From Tetrahymena thermophila SB210 (taxonomy: Eukaryota; Ciliophora; Oligohymenophorea; Hymenostomatida; Tetrahymenidae): a stretch of DNA of 64,000 nt. The notes under the pieces were generated by a model. It was not told where the DNA came from. It saw only the letters and a program-made list of their open reading frames with translations, and did no database searches. Position 1 is the first letter of the stretch. Every line of letters starts with the position of its first letter. The translations under genes were made by a program, and so were the position numbers. Location of the stretch: the NCBI RefSeq assembly GCF_000189635.1, contig NW_002476534.1:868001-932000 (forward strand), given 5' to 3'. Below, piece after piece: positions 34,362 through 47,506 of this stretch.

Positions 34362-36672
34362 ATGGATAGTGATAACTACAATAATATCAACCTCAATGAA
34401 AATCAGGAGGAGCAACATGCAACTTAAAATCCCGATTCTGCTAATTAAAGTTCTTAAATATCTTAAAGTCAAGCTTCATACTAAAACGATGTAGTATCTA
34501 GCACTTATTAAAGGGCTAGAAAAATTTCAAGAATTGATTAAGAAAACCCTTTCCTCTAAAATTTTGCTGCTGATATGAATGTAATGAATTTTAACTATGC
34601 AATTAGAATAGTTATTCACTTTCTCCTCTTAGATTTAAATTCCTTTAACTCCATTTTTACGAAAATTTGTTTTTAAAATAAAAATAAAAATATTTATATA
34701 AAATAAACTTTAACAGATATTAATTGAAGTAACAGGATACAAGCTTTTAGACTCAAGTATTTCTAAGTATGCTATGTTTACTGTATCAGGAAAAGATAGA
34801 AATGGAGACTTTGAGATAGAACGTAGATATAGCGATTTCGATTAGTTAAGAAAATTGATGCTTAAAAGATGGCCTGGTTGTTTTATTCCTCCTCTTCCTT
34901 CTAAAAAAGCTATTGTAAGATATTAAATAAAAACATTTAGTTAAAAAAACAAAGTATTTAAGCTAATTTGATGTGGTTAAAACTCTTATAATTTTAAGCA
35001 ACATATTTTTTCCTTCAAAAGTTTATAACTTCACAGTTAAAATCGCTCTATATAAGCTATTACTGAAACATAATAAAATATATCTACTTGAAAGAAGAAT
35101 TTCAAAAAAATACAATTAAAATAGCTTATCTTAATTAATAAAATCATTATTTTTGATAAATAATAATATAAAAATTAATATTTTAACGTTAAACAATATT
35201 TTAGTTTTAATAATTTTTAAGTTAAAATTATATATTTTTTCTTTATTAGGGTAATACAGAATCTGGTTTTTTGAATGAAAGAAAGAAGTATTTGCACACT
35301 TTCTGTAACAGAATTGCAAAGTTAGGCTATCTCTATTACTCTGCCGAATTCTAACTTTTTATTCGTCACAAGAGTAAAGAAGAAATCTCTAAGGTAGAAC
35401 ATTTAATTAAATAAATGCTAATCTTAATATACTTATATATTAGAAATTATAGACTTTAGAAGATATCTCTGTAGTTACAATCATTGAAAAATTCAAAGGA
35501 CAATTTTTTTAATTGGCAGGAGTAAAATAATCATGAGGCTTTTCAAAATTTCTTCACAATTTTTAAAAATTTAATAGTAAGAAGTCACACCAGAATTATA
35601 AAACAGCATTTAAAAATTCTAGCAATTTTTGAAAACCTCAAAAGAAATCCTTAGGGTAGAGTTTTAAGATATATTATTGAGTTTTCATTAAATAATAATT
35701 AAAATAAATTAGGATTAAAGAACTACCATTGAAGAGTTAACATAAAGCAGAAAGAATACTGACTTGGCTCTAAGAAAATTTTAAAAATTCACAATTTAAA
35801 GATATGAAAGAGATATTTTAAGTGAGTACACTCTTGGTAGAAAGAGTGATATGATATACATCAATGATAATGAAAGTACAGATATCTAAAAATAAATTGA
35901 TAGCTTCGTAATTTAAATAATTCATTTATTGGATTTTTATTAATTATTTTTTATAAATATAAAGGGAGAAGTCATTGAAATAGAACCATTCACTTTACTT
36001 TATGATTTGATTAACTTTGAATTAAAAGACACTTAAGTAAATTTATCAAATAATTAAAAACTAGAATTCTCTTAATTATATACTTACTTGCTTATTTATA
36101 ATAGGCCTTCTTAGATACACTCGAAACTAAGGACTTCTATGTACTTAGAAAGAAAAATCTTGAAACTACTTTAAACGAAAAGAAATCCCAGCTTTCTGAC
36201 TTGATGAATGGTAAAAAGACTTTACGTAACATCTTCACAAAGAAAGACCCTGAAACATAAAAAGAAATCTTGAAAAATGATATTGCTAATGTAAAATTAT
36301 ATATAAAGCATTTTTAAATTAAATTAACAATTATTTTTTTAAAGTTGGAACAAGAAATAGTTGCAAATAATGAATTAAACGAGATAATAATTGGAATTAT
36401 TGGTATGATTGAAATCGAAAAATACAAGGTAAATAATTATTTAATGAAATATTAAATAATCGTATATGATTTAATTAAACAATTAATTAATTTAAATAAT
36501 TAAATCATAGGAATAAAAGGCAAGATAATACTACGAAGTCATGACAACTGTATCTAAGTTAGAATTAGAATGTTTAGAAAAGTAATAGAAACTCTGGTCC
36601 TTGATCAACCAAACTGCTAATCAAAAATTATAAAACTTTAACCAAAGAAATCCTATTAATAAAAACTATTGA
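34362..36672 (+). CDS. PX-BAR sorting nexin
   Basis: Ten exons: 34362-34580, 34717-34914, 35250-35393, 35453-35521, 35578-35655, 35713-35907, 35965-36036, 36105-36290, 36345-36428, 36511-36672. Nearly all junctions are phase 0, giving 468 residues. Residues 1-73 are polar and Gln/Ser-rich. The PX domain (about 74-187) shows the phosphoinositide-binding core: IERRYSDFDQLRKLMLKRWP, GCFIPPLPSKKAI and LNERKKYLHTFCNRIAKL. The rest is a long helical BAR-type region (LRKFQKFTIQRYERDILSEY; YVLRKKNLETTLNEKKSQL; VSKLELECLEKQQKLWSLI). Such proteins bind PI3P on endosomes and shape recycling tubules. It resembles SNX1/2/4-type nexins, but I cannot choose among them. The uniform intron phase is notable. 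Confidence 0.85.
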
Positions 36673-37477
36673 TCGCGATAGTTGTATTAATTAATTAATT
36701 AATTATTCAAGTACTTCCTACTTACATTAAAAATATAATTTTTTGTATAAACAATAAAAATAATATTAATTATTCATTTTTTTTTTCATAAAATTTGTTA
36801 TTAAATTGTTGATTACTTGTATGAATTACTTAGCTTTTGATTAATATCACTACTTCTTTAATATTTTAAAATTTGATATATCTCTTCTATTTTATTGATA
36901 TGTTAAACAATTATTTTTGTTTTAAATTAATTCTTTATCTTTTCAAAAAAATTAAACATGCTTTAATTTGTTTTTTATAATTAAAATTAAAAAATAAATA
37001 AAAATTATTTCTTTATTTAAAAAATAGGGAAATTACACGTTTTATATTGCAAAAAAAATATTTTTAAAAAAAATTTTAATGCTCAAAAAATGATTTTTCT
37101 TCTAAAAATAATTTTTATTTTTAAAAATGGAAGAATAAATTTTAGAATTTAAAATAATTTTGTATGTTGAAACTTGAATTAAAATTATGTTGGATTTTTG
37201 ATTGTTTGGAGACAAGCAAATTTTTAATATTATATTAAGAGTGAAATTAAAAGACATAGAAATATATGCATATATAAATATCTTGATAATAATTAAAAAG
37301 AAGAAGCAAGGAGCTTAAGATACGATTTATATCCAAATTGTTAAAAGAATATTAATAGAAATTAGTTTAAATAAGGATTTCATTTTATTATAAGCAAACA
37401 AGCGAATTTGAAATAGGATTAAATAATTAATTAATTTATAGAAGAGAAAAATATTTTAAAAGATAAATTTAAATAAA
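36673..37477. other. Intergenic region
   Basis: About 800 bp of AT-rich DNA between two co-directional genes; nothing recognisable. Confidence 0.6.
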
Positions 37478-38468
37478 ATGACAACCGAAGTTATGGAACC
37501 TGTGCAAATATAAAAGGAAGAAGTTGATGTGCTCGAATCAATTTATCTAAATGATATGAAATTATTAAAAAGTTCTTATCCTTTTAAGCTCGAAGTTATT
37601 TGCAAACCCTTCACAATTGGCTCTGAGGTTAGCGAAAAATCATATAACCTTAAAGTAGTAATTGATTTTGTCAAAAGCTATCCTATAGAAGGAAAGCCCA
37701 GAGTCTCTTACGAGCCTATAAGCGACATTACACAAGATCATATTGCCGAAATAGAATAATTGACTACTAAGATTTTAGCTAGAAATACTGGTTTGCCAAT
37801 CGTTTTTGAGATTGTTGAAAGCGTTAGAGTAAATTATTTTTTATAAAATTATTTTAACATTTTGTAATTCAAGTTTTTAAATGAAATATTTTGTGCAGAT
37901 ATTTTTTATTGCGTTTATTGCAAAAAAACATTCATTTTTGATGTTATGAATAAGAATTTTATTATGAAGAGTTTGTTAATTATTTGAATCCTTTGCCCAA
38001 ATTAAATTAATAAAAAATTTGGCTTGATTTTTATATTAAATAATACTTCATTGATTTTAGCATAAGTATTGCTCTTTTACATTAAATCTAATTAATAAAT
38101 TATTTATAATATTACAGGATTGGATACAATGCAACATCATCGATTTAATACTTGAAGAGAAGAATAAAGCTTAGGAAAAGGCAAAAATTATTTATCATAG
38201 ACCTACTTTCGATACTTATACTCCTTGTACATTAGAGAACTTCTTGAAGTGGAAGGCCAGATTTGAGGAAGACATGGCCAAGCTTAAATCTAAAAATCCA
38301 AAGGATGATGAAACTAAGTTAACAGGTAGACAGTTCTTCTAAAGATTAAAAGAGTAGCCCACTAAAGAAGTTGAGGAAGAAGAGCCTGAAGAAGACGATG
38401 ATGATAGCGACTACAATGAAGAAGATTCTGATAACGAAGAATTTGATGAACAAAAACCTTTTAATTGA
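37478..38468 (+). CDS. RWDD1: RWD-domain protein, RWDD1/Gir2-like
   Basis: Exons 37478-37828 and 38118-38468 (intron 289 nt, phase 0; both exons happen to be 351 nt) give 233 residues. The N-terminal RWD fold begins EEVDVLESIYLNDMKLL (family: ExExLexIYPDEfe), continues with YPIEGKPRVSYEPI, and ends GLPIVFEIVESVRDWI. It is followed by the DFRP/RWDD1 part: TFDTYTPCTLENFLKWKARF (family: GTPVTxExFxxWKxkF) and LTGRQFFQRLKEQ (family: LTGxqLF). The tail is strongly acidic. In yeast and animals this family (Gir2/RWDD1) binds the DRG2/Rbg2 GTPase or Gcn1 on ribosomes, so a translation-related role is likely. The start sits in a typical A-rich ciliate context (AAATAAAATG). Confidence 0.85.
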
Positions 38469-38886
38469 AAATTAATAATAATTAAAGAAGGTTTTTACTG
38501 ATTAAATTAAAAAAATTAATTCAATAATTACTAATAAAAGAAATTTGATCTTAAAATAATAATCATTAATTGAATAAACATTATTTAAATGTGGAGAGAA
38601 ATAATATTTTTTTTATTTTAATTGTAATATTGCCTTAGAAGTTATAAATTGAGATAATGTGTATATTTGGTAATTAAATAATTGGAAACAAATTTTGATT
38701 ATTCTTAATCGTAATTAATAAATATTAATCAGCTATAATACATAATTTTTTAAATTGGAACAAACAAGCAAACAAGTAAAAAGAAACATAAGAAAAACTT
38801 ATGTTTAATAAATAAATTGGAAATATATTGATTTTATTATAAAAAATTAATTTTGTGTATGTGTATTATAAAATATAATTAAACTC
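38469..38886. other. Convergent intergenic region
   Basis: About 420 bp between convergent stops; A/T-rich, nothing recognisable. Confidence 0.6.
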
Positions 38887-39567
38887 TCATTTTGAACTTT
38901 TTTTATAAAACGAGATATTATCACTAAGCATATTAAGCTCATTAGCCTTTAGTATTATTTATATAGACTCTTCAATTTTTTATTTATCAACAATCTTAGA
39001 CCCATCCAGCCATAGCTCATTTGCATTTTTCAGAAAATAAAAAAAAATATTTTTTAAATTTTCATTTGTACTGAGATTTTTTAGTTTTAAGTTAACTCTT
39101 GAGCATTTTTTAAGGTTTTAGCACACTCTAAATTAAATTCTTTAGAAATCCCACTTGTCTTTTGTCATTGCTTAATATAATTCAACCAGCTTCTCATTAG
39201 AGCAAGTTTATATGTGCCTTTAAAATGCGTACAATATATTCTTATATATGTTTATTTTCGTTTTACATAAAAATTGCAATACTTAATCAATATGCTCTTA
39301 ATTTTCCTAAGATTGTTGTACATTTAAGAAGTATGGAAATTTTTTATGTTAGATGTGAATGTGATAATTTTTTGGTAAAAATATTCTGTATTTATCAAAA
39401 TTATCCACATAATGAGAGTATTGCTCTAAAGCACTTTCTTTTTTCTCTTCAATGAGATCATTATCGATCATTTTTATATTACATCTGCTATAAATTAGAG
39501 TCACTTATTGCTTGGGAGAATCAGAAGAGTTAGATTCACTAACATTTCTATAATATGCTGTTTTCAT
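38887..39567 (-). CDS. Orphan protein of 226 residues
   Basis: Intron-free minus-strand frame, ATG at 39567, TGA at 38887-38889. It stays open for 227 codons only under the ciliate code. The protein is hydrophilic and mostly helical by composition. It begins MKTAYYRNVSESNSSDSPKQ (short Ser/Asp stretch), continues with SALEQYSHYVDNFDKYRIFL and HIDQVLQFLCKTKINIY, and has a Lys/Leu/Asn-rich C-terminal half. There is no signal peptide, membrane segment or motif I recognise. GC content rises over this interval relative to flanking DNA, which supports it being a real gene. It sits alone next to the large gene-poor region. An unannotated intron or a longer N-terminus cannot be excluded. Confidence 0.6.
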
Positions 39568-42500
39568 GGTTTTTATTTTTTTCTATTCTTTTTTAAATTA
39601 ATAGTTTATACATTAATTATCAATAAAAGCTAATTCCAGATAAATCATTCTTTGTTAATTTGCAATTTGTTGTTTACAAATTACATTATTTGGATGATTA
39701 TTGCAAAAATACACTCAAAGTTAATTTTTACATTCCTTTAATAAGGTTTTGAAAATAAGAAGGTAGGTGAAAACAAGACTCATTTTTTGCAAAAAATAAC
39801 AAATTTAATTTAAATTCTTAGCTTGTTAATTGTTATCTATGAAAAATATATTTAAATATTTACATTTTTACAAAACATTTGCAACAAACATAATTTTCTT
39901 TATGGTATGAATTTTACAAGTTAAGTTAATTTGTCATTAAAATCATACAAAAGATTGCAAACTTTATCATTATTTTATAAACACAGCTAACAAAGAAAAA
40001 TCAAAAATTTTAGAATCGTTCGATGCTTGGGGAAAAATTAGCTAGCCAGCAGCTTTTGAATGTATTAATTTATTAAGGCAGCTTTAAACAATATAATTAA
40101 GACTCAATTTAACTATGATTTATAAATTTAATTTGGTTAGACGTATTTTATGTGTTTAGATTTTTTTTTATATTGATTGATTGAGTAATGAATTCTAAAG
40201 AGAACTGCTTTTTAAGCTATTCAGATTCATATTTTCTGCTTACTACATTACCTATACATTCAAATTAAATACTGCTAATACATCTTATGATTTAATGCAT
40301 GATAGCCTATTAATTAATTTAATACACTGAATATGTATTTTTATTTCACAAATTATAAAAAAAATATAATAGAAAATATCATAAAAATAAACAAATATAG
40401 AAAACAAATCTTCATAATGAATTTAATCTAGTAACTCAGCTACTGAAATCCAACATTAGTTATCAGATTTAAATACTTGAAGCATAATAATTAACCTTTT
40501 TTATGAAAAAGTTTTCTAATACAAATAATAAATGTGATATAATTAATACAAATTCAATTTAATTAAAACATCTTTTATGTTACAATAAATTAAATGAAAT
40601 CTTTGTTCTTACTAACTTTGTCTTAACAAATTGTTCTATTTTTTTTCTTATTTAGTTCCTCAAAATTTACAATTTTGAAAATAAACTTTTAAGCTAATTT
40701 TTATAAAAAGAAGTAATAAAACCAGACGCTTGTGTTAACTGACTTAGTTTACATTTTGAAATTCTGACGATATTAGTTTAATTATCAGCTGGGTTCTATT
40801 CAAAAAATGTACACCTCTATTTTGCTAACTTTTTAATGAATATTATTTTCAGAACCAAACTAAGCGATTTTTAAAGTAAATGAAGTATGTAGAAAATATT
40901 TAAATATAACTATATTAAGTAAAGTTAATGTAAAAAATATTACTAAAGAAAGTAAAATAAATGAAACTTGTAGCATTTCCTTGTTGTAATATGAAATTTA
41001 TTTATGATTAGAGTGAGGTCTTCCTGATGTATTAGAACTTAATAGTTTATAAATTTATGTCAATTATATTAATAAGTTACTGATATAAAGCATAGCCAGT
41101 CAAAATCTCATTTGATTAGTTCTCAGATATTGAGCAGATTGATTTTGTTATTATAATTTATTGCGACTATTTATTTATTATTGCCATTTACTCAGTTTAA
41201 AAAATTGTTTTGAAGGATAGAGGATTAATAGCTAATATGGAGTATTTTAAATTTACATTTATTATAAAAAAAACACAATAAAATTAATTTATGTACTAAA
41301 TTTAATATTTTCTTTTTATTAAACATAGAAATATTTTAAAAATACTGGTTAGTATCAAACCATTTCAAACTAAAAAGTTTAAAAATACAATAACATTTTT
41401 AAATGATAGAACAAATAACATGCAAAAAATATACTATTTAATTCTAATATTTATTAAATGAAGAGTTAGTTTATTTGATGTAAAATTTTTTTCTTTAACT
41501 TGATGAATAATTCTTTTGTAAAAATCAACAATCGCACTTTTTCATTTTAGTTACAACTCACTTTTTGATGATAACCAAAAAGTTTTATGTATTAGAAAAT
41601 TAATAAAATCAATCAGTCAAGATTAATTAGTTTATGACTATTTAAATGACTAATTTAAAGTTAAGAATTATAATTTTTATAATTTTATGTCAGAATTTTT
41701 TTAAAAAAAACAAAGTCAGTAAATGAAAAAACTAACTAACCCTTGTTTTTAAAAAGATAAACTATTTCAGTTAATAAATATGATACTGTTTAATCATTAC
41801 TAACATAATACAGGTATTATTTTTAAATAATTTTTATCATCACGATTATGCAGTTTGAATAAATGTTTTCAAGCATATATAAATAAAGAAGAGGATTTAC
41901 ATACATCAGTAGGCTATAAATTTTAAATATTAAAATTTATATTATTTTACTAATAATATTATTTTTTTATTTAAAAATATTTTGTTACATATTCTATTAT
42001 ATTTTTATTATAGATTTAAAATTTATAAATATATACTGCATGCATTAAAATAAGAAAAGCGGAAACAGGAAAAGCAGTTAAAACTCATTTTATATGTTTA
42101 GTTTTACAATTTTTATTTGATTTATGAATAATAAATATTTTTGGTGATTTTATCTATTTTATAAAAACATAAATTTATTTTTAGAAATAATTTTATTTTT
42201 TTATTCAAATATTTCAAATTAAAAATAATCTGATTACTAAATTTTCAATCTATTTTTAAAAAGGGTTGGAATTTTATTAAACTTAATTCTTCCAATCTAC
42301 TATTTTCAGGTTAAATTCATTAAAAAATAAAATATTTTTTTAAGCATGAATTTTAATAATATTTTAATTGATTTATGAATTAAATTAATTAGAAAACTCT
42401 TATTTTATAAAAATAGTATAAAAATAAGTATTATGATATTCATTAAAGCTAATATCATGATGATGATTGGGCATTTAAGGAAATAAAGTAAAACTGAATT

Positions 42501-43660
42501 TCTAAATACATTAAAAATTAAATTAAATGATAGATTTATTTTTTAATATTTATTATAAAAAGAGCATATTAATATTTTTGAATCAAAACATTAATCTGAA
42601 ATATCCATCAATTAAAAATAAATATAATCATATATAATAAATTTAGCAATATTATTTAGATATAATTGTATGTTTACTAATTTTAGGTAAAGGCTAACTA
42701 TGAACTTTTATCAAGATTACTTCATTCCTTTCTTAGTTAAAAAATATAGATATTTGATCATAGGTCCAAATTTTTCTAGAGATTATTCCTTTATAAAATA
42801 AAATAATACACTAAAATATAACTTTGTTTGTCTAATTTTCTCATATTTTTTGTTCTTAATTAATTCACAGATAAAAATAATTTTGCTATTCCCACCTAAA
42901 TTTTATTTATTTAACTTTAAAAATAACTTTTTTTTATTCCTTAAATTACTCAAATTAGAGGATTTAAAGAATATTTTAAAAAAATATGAAAATTTAATAA
43001 AGTTAAAAAATTTTATTTAAATAAACTTGTTTTTACTAATTAATAATTAAAATATTTTTTAATAAGTTTTAAAATAAACATTTAATCCCAAAATAATTTA
43101 TTACCTTCATTTTTTAATCAAGATCGAGTGAATTTCATAGAATAGTTTTAAACTTTGTGAATATTTAAAGCTAATTTCATGAAAAGAAGTAATTAATTAA
43201 ATAAACAATAACAATTAATTAGCTTCTTATTTATCAATCATATATCAAATATTAATTATAAGCATTAAAAAACAGTGCTATATTTTTATTTTAACTATAG
43301 AATGAGGGTAATATCTTAAATTTTTCAATTTAAAAAACAACCTTTTGATAGTTATGATATATCCTTTTTAGAACTTGATTGCATTATTAAAGTTAAAATT
43401 CAAAAAAATATATTTATAATTTGCTAATTCAAACAAATATTTAAAGATGATTTTTGATTGATTGATAAATAATTTGAATATTATTTATTATTGATTTTAG
43501 TTTTTCTTAATCATTACTATTTAATTCAAAAAAAGATAATTTATCTTTATTTATTTATTCTATTTAAAATTAAACAATAAAGCAATAACTAAATCAATAC
43601 AATCTATATACATTTATATTTACCTTTCAAAATATATACTTTCAAAGTGTATTAAACTTT
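39568..43660. other. 4-kb gene-poor region
   Basis: Extremely AT-rich, rich in A/T homopolymers, with dense TGA in all frames. I could not find a credible exon, RNA gene, tandem array or terminal inverted repeat. It may hold a long 5' leader for the next gene, or excision scars from macronuclear development, but nothing visible supports either. Confidence 0.5.
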
Positions 43661-46600
43661 ATGAGCACCAAAAAGCATTAAAATGGGGATCTGGACAAGC
43701 TAAATATAAGTTTTACTTTGACGGATGACTCTGAAAATATTGCCATAAATCAAAGCGATTAAAATGATATAATTTACAACATAGATTGTATTAGCGATTA
43801 ATCTTTACCTCAGTAAAAATTTTAACAGTTTATCAACGAGCAAGAAAATATTTTTGAAAAACATAACATTTCTAGTATACATGAATAACCCTCCACGTAA
43901 GAATCAAAAACTCATCACTAAACTCAAATAACTTTTGGTAAAGACCTACCTACTTGCTAAGAGTTAAATTAATAAAAGGTTATTGTAAATAATGGATTAA
44001 ATAAATCTTCTTTTAAGAATTATAAACAGTATGTAGTGAGCTTGGATAAATTGTAAGAAGAATAATAAAAAATTAATATAAAAAAGTAACCTGACTATGA
44101 AATAAATTCCAATAACAATTTAACTTAAACGACAAACTAAAAAAGTAATTCTAGTATAATAAATACTTATAATAATAATATTGAAAAAATTCAAAATAAA
44201 GATAACAAATAGAATTATAATGGAGCAACTAATAATTTAATGATGAACAACAATAGCCAGTCAAATTTAAAAAGTAGTACAACCCATGATGAGACTTAAA
44301 GTACAAATATGATGACTTGTATGTTGGAAAAAACGTAAACAGAGACTTTGGAATTTTTAAAAAAGTAATTAATTATACTTCAGTCTGAAAATGAAAAGAT
44401 GAATGTTCAACTTAATGAAAAAGAGCATACAATTTAGGAAATGAAAAAAAGCACTTCTGGCTTGAGGGATGGGATTACTATAAGAGATTACGAGTAGACT
44501 ATTTCAAAACAAGCCATAGAATTAATTTAGCTTAGGTAAAATAATGAATAGCTTTAAAAAGAAAACAAGCAGCTATAGTAAGAGATAGTTAAAAATAAAG
44601 CAGAAGGATTTTAAAAGTATGAAGACCTTAAAAAAAACAATGAAGAATTATTAGAAGCTTATGAGGAAAAGTTTTAGTGTTAACTAGATTTAGTAAATGA
44701 AAATTGTTAAAAGTAGATAGCATCCTTAGAAAGTAAAATTAAATAGGATTAACAATTGATTTTAGATTTAAAAATATCTAACGAAAATTAATTTAATAGA
44801 ATTTAATAGCTAGAAAAAGAAAACTAGAAATTATAGGTAGAAAAAGATTCTTTTTTAGAACTAAGCAATAAATATAAAGAGCTTACTGCTTTCTTTGATG
44901 CTCAAAATAAGCAGTAGGAAGCCAAATCTTCATACTAAAATTCTTAATTATAAAATATGTAATAAAATGATATTCAAAATAAGTTAAATATAAATGAATA
45001 AAATGAAATTAATAGCCATTTTTTGAATCATTAAAGTGCAGTGAAGCTTTACAAATCAACTAGCAATCAAAACTAACAAGTAAATAACTAAAGCTAATTA
45101 ACCAATCAAAATAAAACTGCAAATAATTCAATTTAAAACAATAATTCATTGTCCTTTAATGATCTTTAGAAAGTTTTGTAGAAATAAGCATTAAGCTAAG
45201 AATAAAATGTAAAATTCAAAGAATAGATAAATTAACAAATTTAAAATCTTTAAAATAATTAATCTAAAATATTATCACCTAGGGGTACTGACTAAAGCCC
45301 TCAATAGAGTAGGGATAGGTAATAAATTGCCACTTAAAATAAATCTGCTTATAAACAATAAAAATATTAATTAGATAATCAAGTTAAATAAGAAGATTAA
45401 AAAAGTTAGATCACAAAAAATAGCTTTTCAATTTAAGGAAATACAAGTAATAGTAAAAGCTAAATAATTAGATCAACTAACAAAAGCACAGATAATAACC
45501 AAATAAAAACAGAATAAGAAAACTCTTTTATTAGCAATAGCTAAAAGTAATAATAAAAATAATTTTAGTTGGAATTAGGATAAGCCTAAGAAGCATAAAA
45601 GTAATAGTTATATTCTTATTCTACTTAGACAACTAAAAGAAACCACTATTTATAATAAAATATTTCCCATAGACACTACCCTTCTCAACTGAATTCTAAT
45701 TAGAATCTTTCGCATAATAAGAGCTGTGAAGATTATAATAGTCCATTGTCTCATAGGGAAAGTAGTAACTCTAAGAGTAAAATGGGTTCAAAATGCAACC
45801 AATCTACCATAAATAATAACAATAGTTAATCAAAATATATTGTAAGGAATTATTCTAAAAAGGAGTTAAACTCTTCAGGTAACTGCATGGATGCTAACTT
45901 ATTTTAACATGAAATGATAAAAGAATACCTTTCACCTTAAATAAATTAAACTCAGAATAATTACAGAGACAGCAACTACAAAGCAATTAATAAATATCTT
46001 TAACAAAAAAAAAAGAAAGGAATAAACTCACAAGAACAACACTCATTTTACAACACCATTAATACAAATTCAAGTTCTAATTCCCTTTTAATAGCATCAA
46101 CAAATAAAACTTAAATTTAAGATTAAAATTCAAATAACTTAATATAAAGTAAAATTAATCAAACATCCAAAACAAACTTAATTCAAAATTAAATTTAAGC
46201 TTAAATTTCAAGCTCCTTTGTAAATGAAAGAGTATAGCTTAATAATGATGAATAAAAAAATATTTCTCATAATCAAAAAAATACCTAATAAAAGATGGCT
46301 AAATCCTTTTCTATCTAGTAGCTAATTAACTAATAACACCTTAGTCATTATTAAAACAATATAAATAAATAAAAATAAGGAGGAGCATCTTTATCTTAAT
46401 AAGTAGGTAAAATTCCTCTTCCTCAAAATATCCATTCTTAATCTGTTTAAAATACAGAAGGTTAGGAAACCTATTCTCCAAGAATAAATACAAGTAGATC
46501 TACAAATGCGAATAGAAACAACTTAACTGCATAAAAAATATAAGAAAAATAAATGAGTCATTAATAATCTTCTCATTTAGCTACAGAATCCCCTTAATTA

Positions 46601-46849
46601 AAAAGAGAAGATAGAAGCACATCAAATAGTATATTAAAATCTCCTAACTAGGAAAACGATTTCTAATAAAAATAGCCTATGAACTCAACTTGTATGCAAA
46701 ATAATCATGGATAATAACCTAATAGTTACTAAAATAAACATTTAATATAAATAAATAGAGCAAATGTATATTCAAGAATAAAAAACTAAATTTAGCAATA
46801 GTAATAGTAATACTCTGAATAAAATAATTATGAAATCACAGACATTTGA
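43661..46849 (+). CDS. Large Q/N/S-rich protein with central coiled coil
   Basis: Intron-free frame of 1062 residues from ATG in the leader MSTKKHQNGDLDKLNISFTL to TGA at 46847-46849. Residues 1-225 are polar and Asn/Gln/Ser-rich. From about 225 to 430 there is a strong coiled coil (TLEFLKKQLIILQSENEKMN; KQAIELIQLRQNNEQLQKEN) rich in Gln, Glu and Lys. Residues 430-1062 are low-complexity Gln/Asn/Ser with Lys and scattered Tyr, ending QQQQQYSEQNNYEITDI. Gln is encoded overwhelmingly by TAA/TAG, so the gene is invisible under the standard code. No enzymatic domain was recognised. Such architecture is common for ciliate basal-body, cortical or RNA-granule scaffold proteins, but that is inference. 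It is followed in the same direction by the giant Cys-rich gene. Confidence 0.75.
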
Positions 46850-47506
46850 CTGAATTAAATAAGGATAAAATCTTTTGTTTAATTATATAAAAATAGATCA
46901 TTTATTCTATTAACCTAAAGAAAATAAAAAATGCATTTAAAAAACTAGACATTAACATTTACTAAATTTTGATTTTAAAAATATGTATATATCAAGTAAT
47001 GAATTTACTAAAATTATTACCAATTCTTTTTATAGATTTTTAAGGTAATTTAAATAAATTTTTAATCATTTTAATTTAAAAATTTTCATTTTGTTTTGTT
47101 CTAATTTATAGACTTAACCTATGTAAATACTCTGGTTCAATTTTGATTACATTTTTTAATTTTAAGATGATAAGTATCTCTTTATATCAAGTATATATGT
47201 AATCATAATTAATTATTAATTAAAGATTTTCATAAATTTTAATTATTTTTTGTTTGATTTTTTTGATGATAAATGGTTTTTAAGTTTATTTTTACTTAAT
47301 TCTTTTATTTTTAACAAATTGTAAATTAAGTGTATTTCTTATTGGTGTAAATTAATAGTAAATAATTGTTATTCAAAGACTGTAAAAGAAACAACAATAA
47401 TAATTGTAAAAATAAACTTTGCTATTTAATAGATAATAATTAATATCTTCTTTGAATTAATTTCAATAAAGTGTAGAAATAAAGTTATTTTTGGGTAGAT
47501 TGTAAA
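46850..47506. other. Intergenic region
   Basis: About 660 bp, AT-rich, without recognisable elements. Confidence 0.6.
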
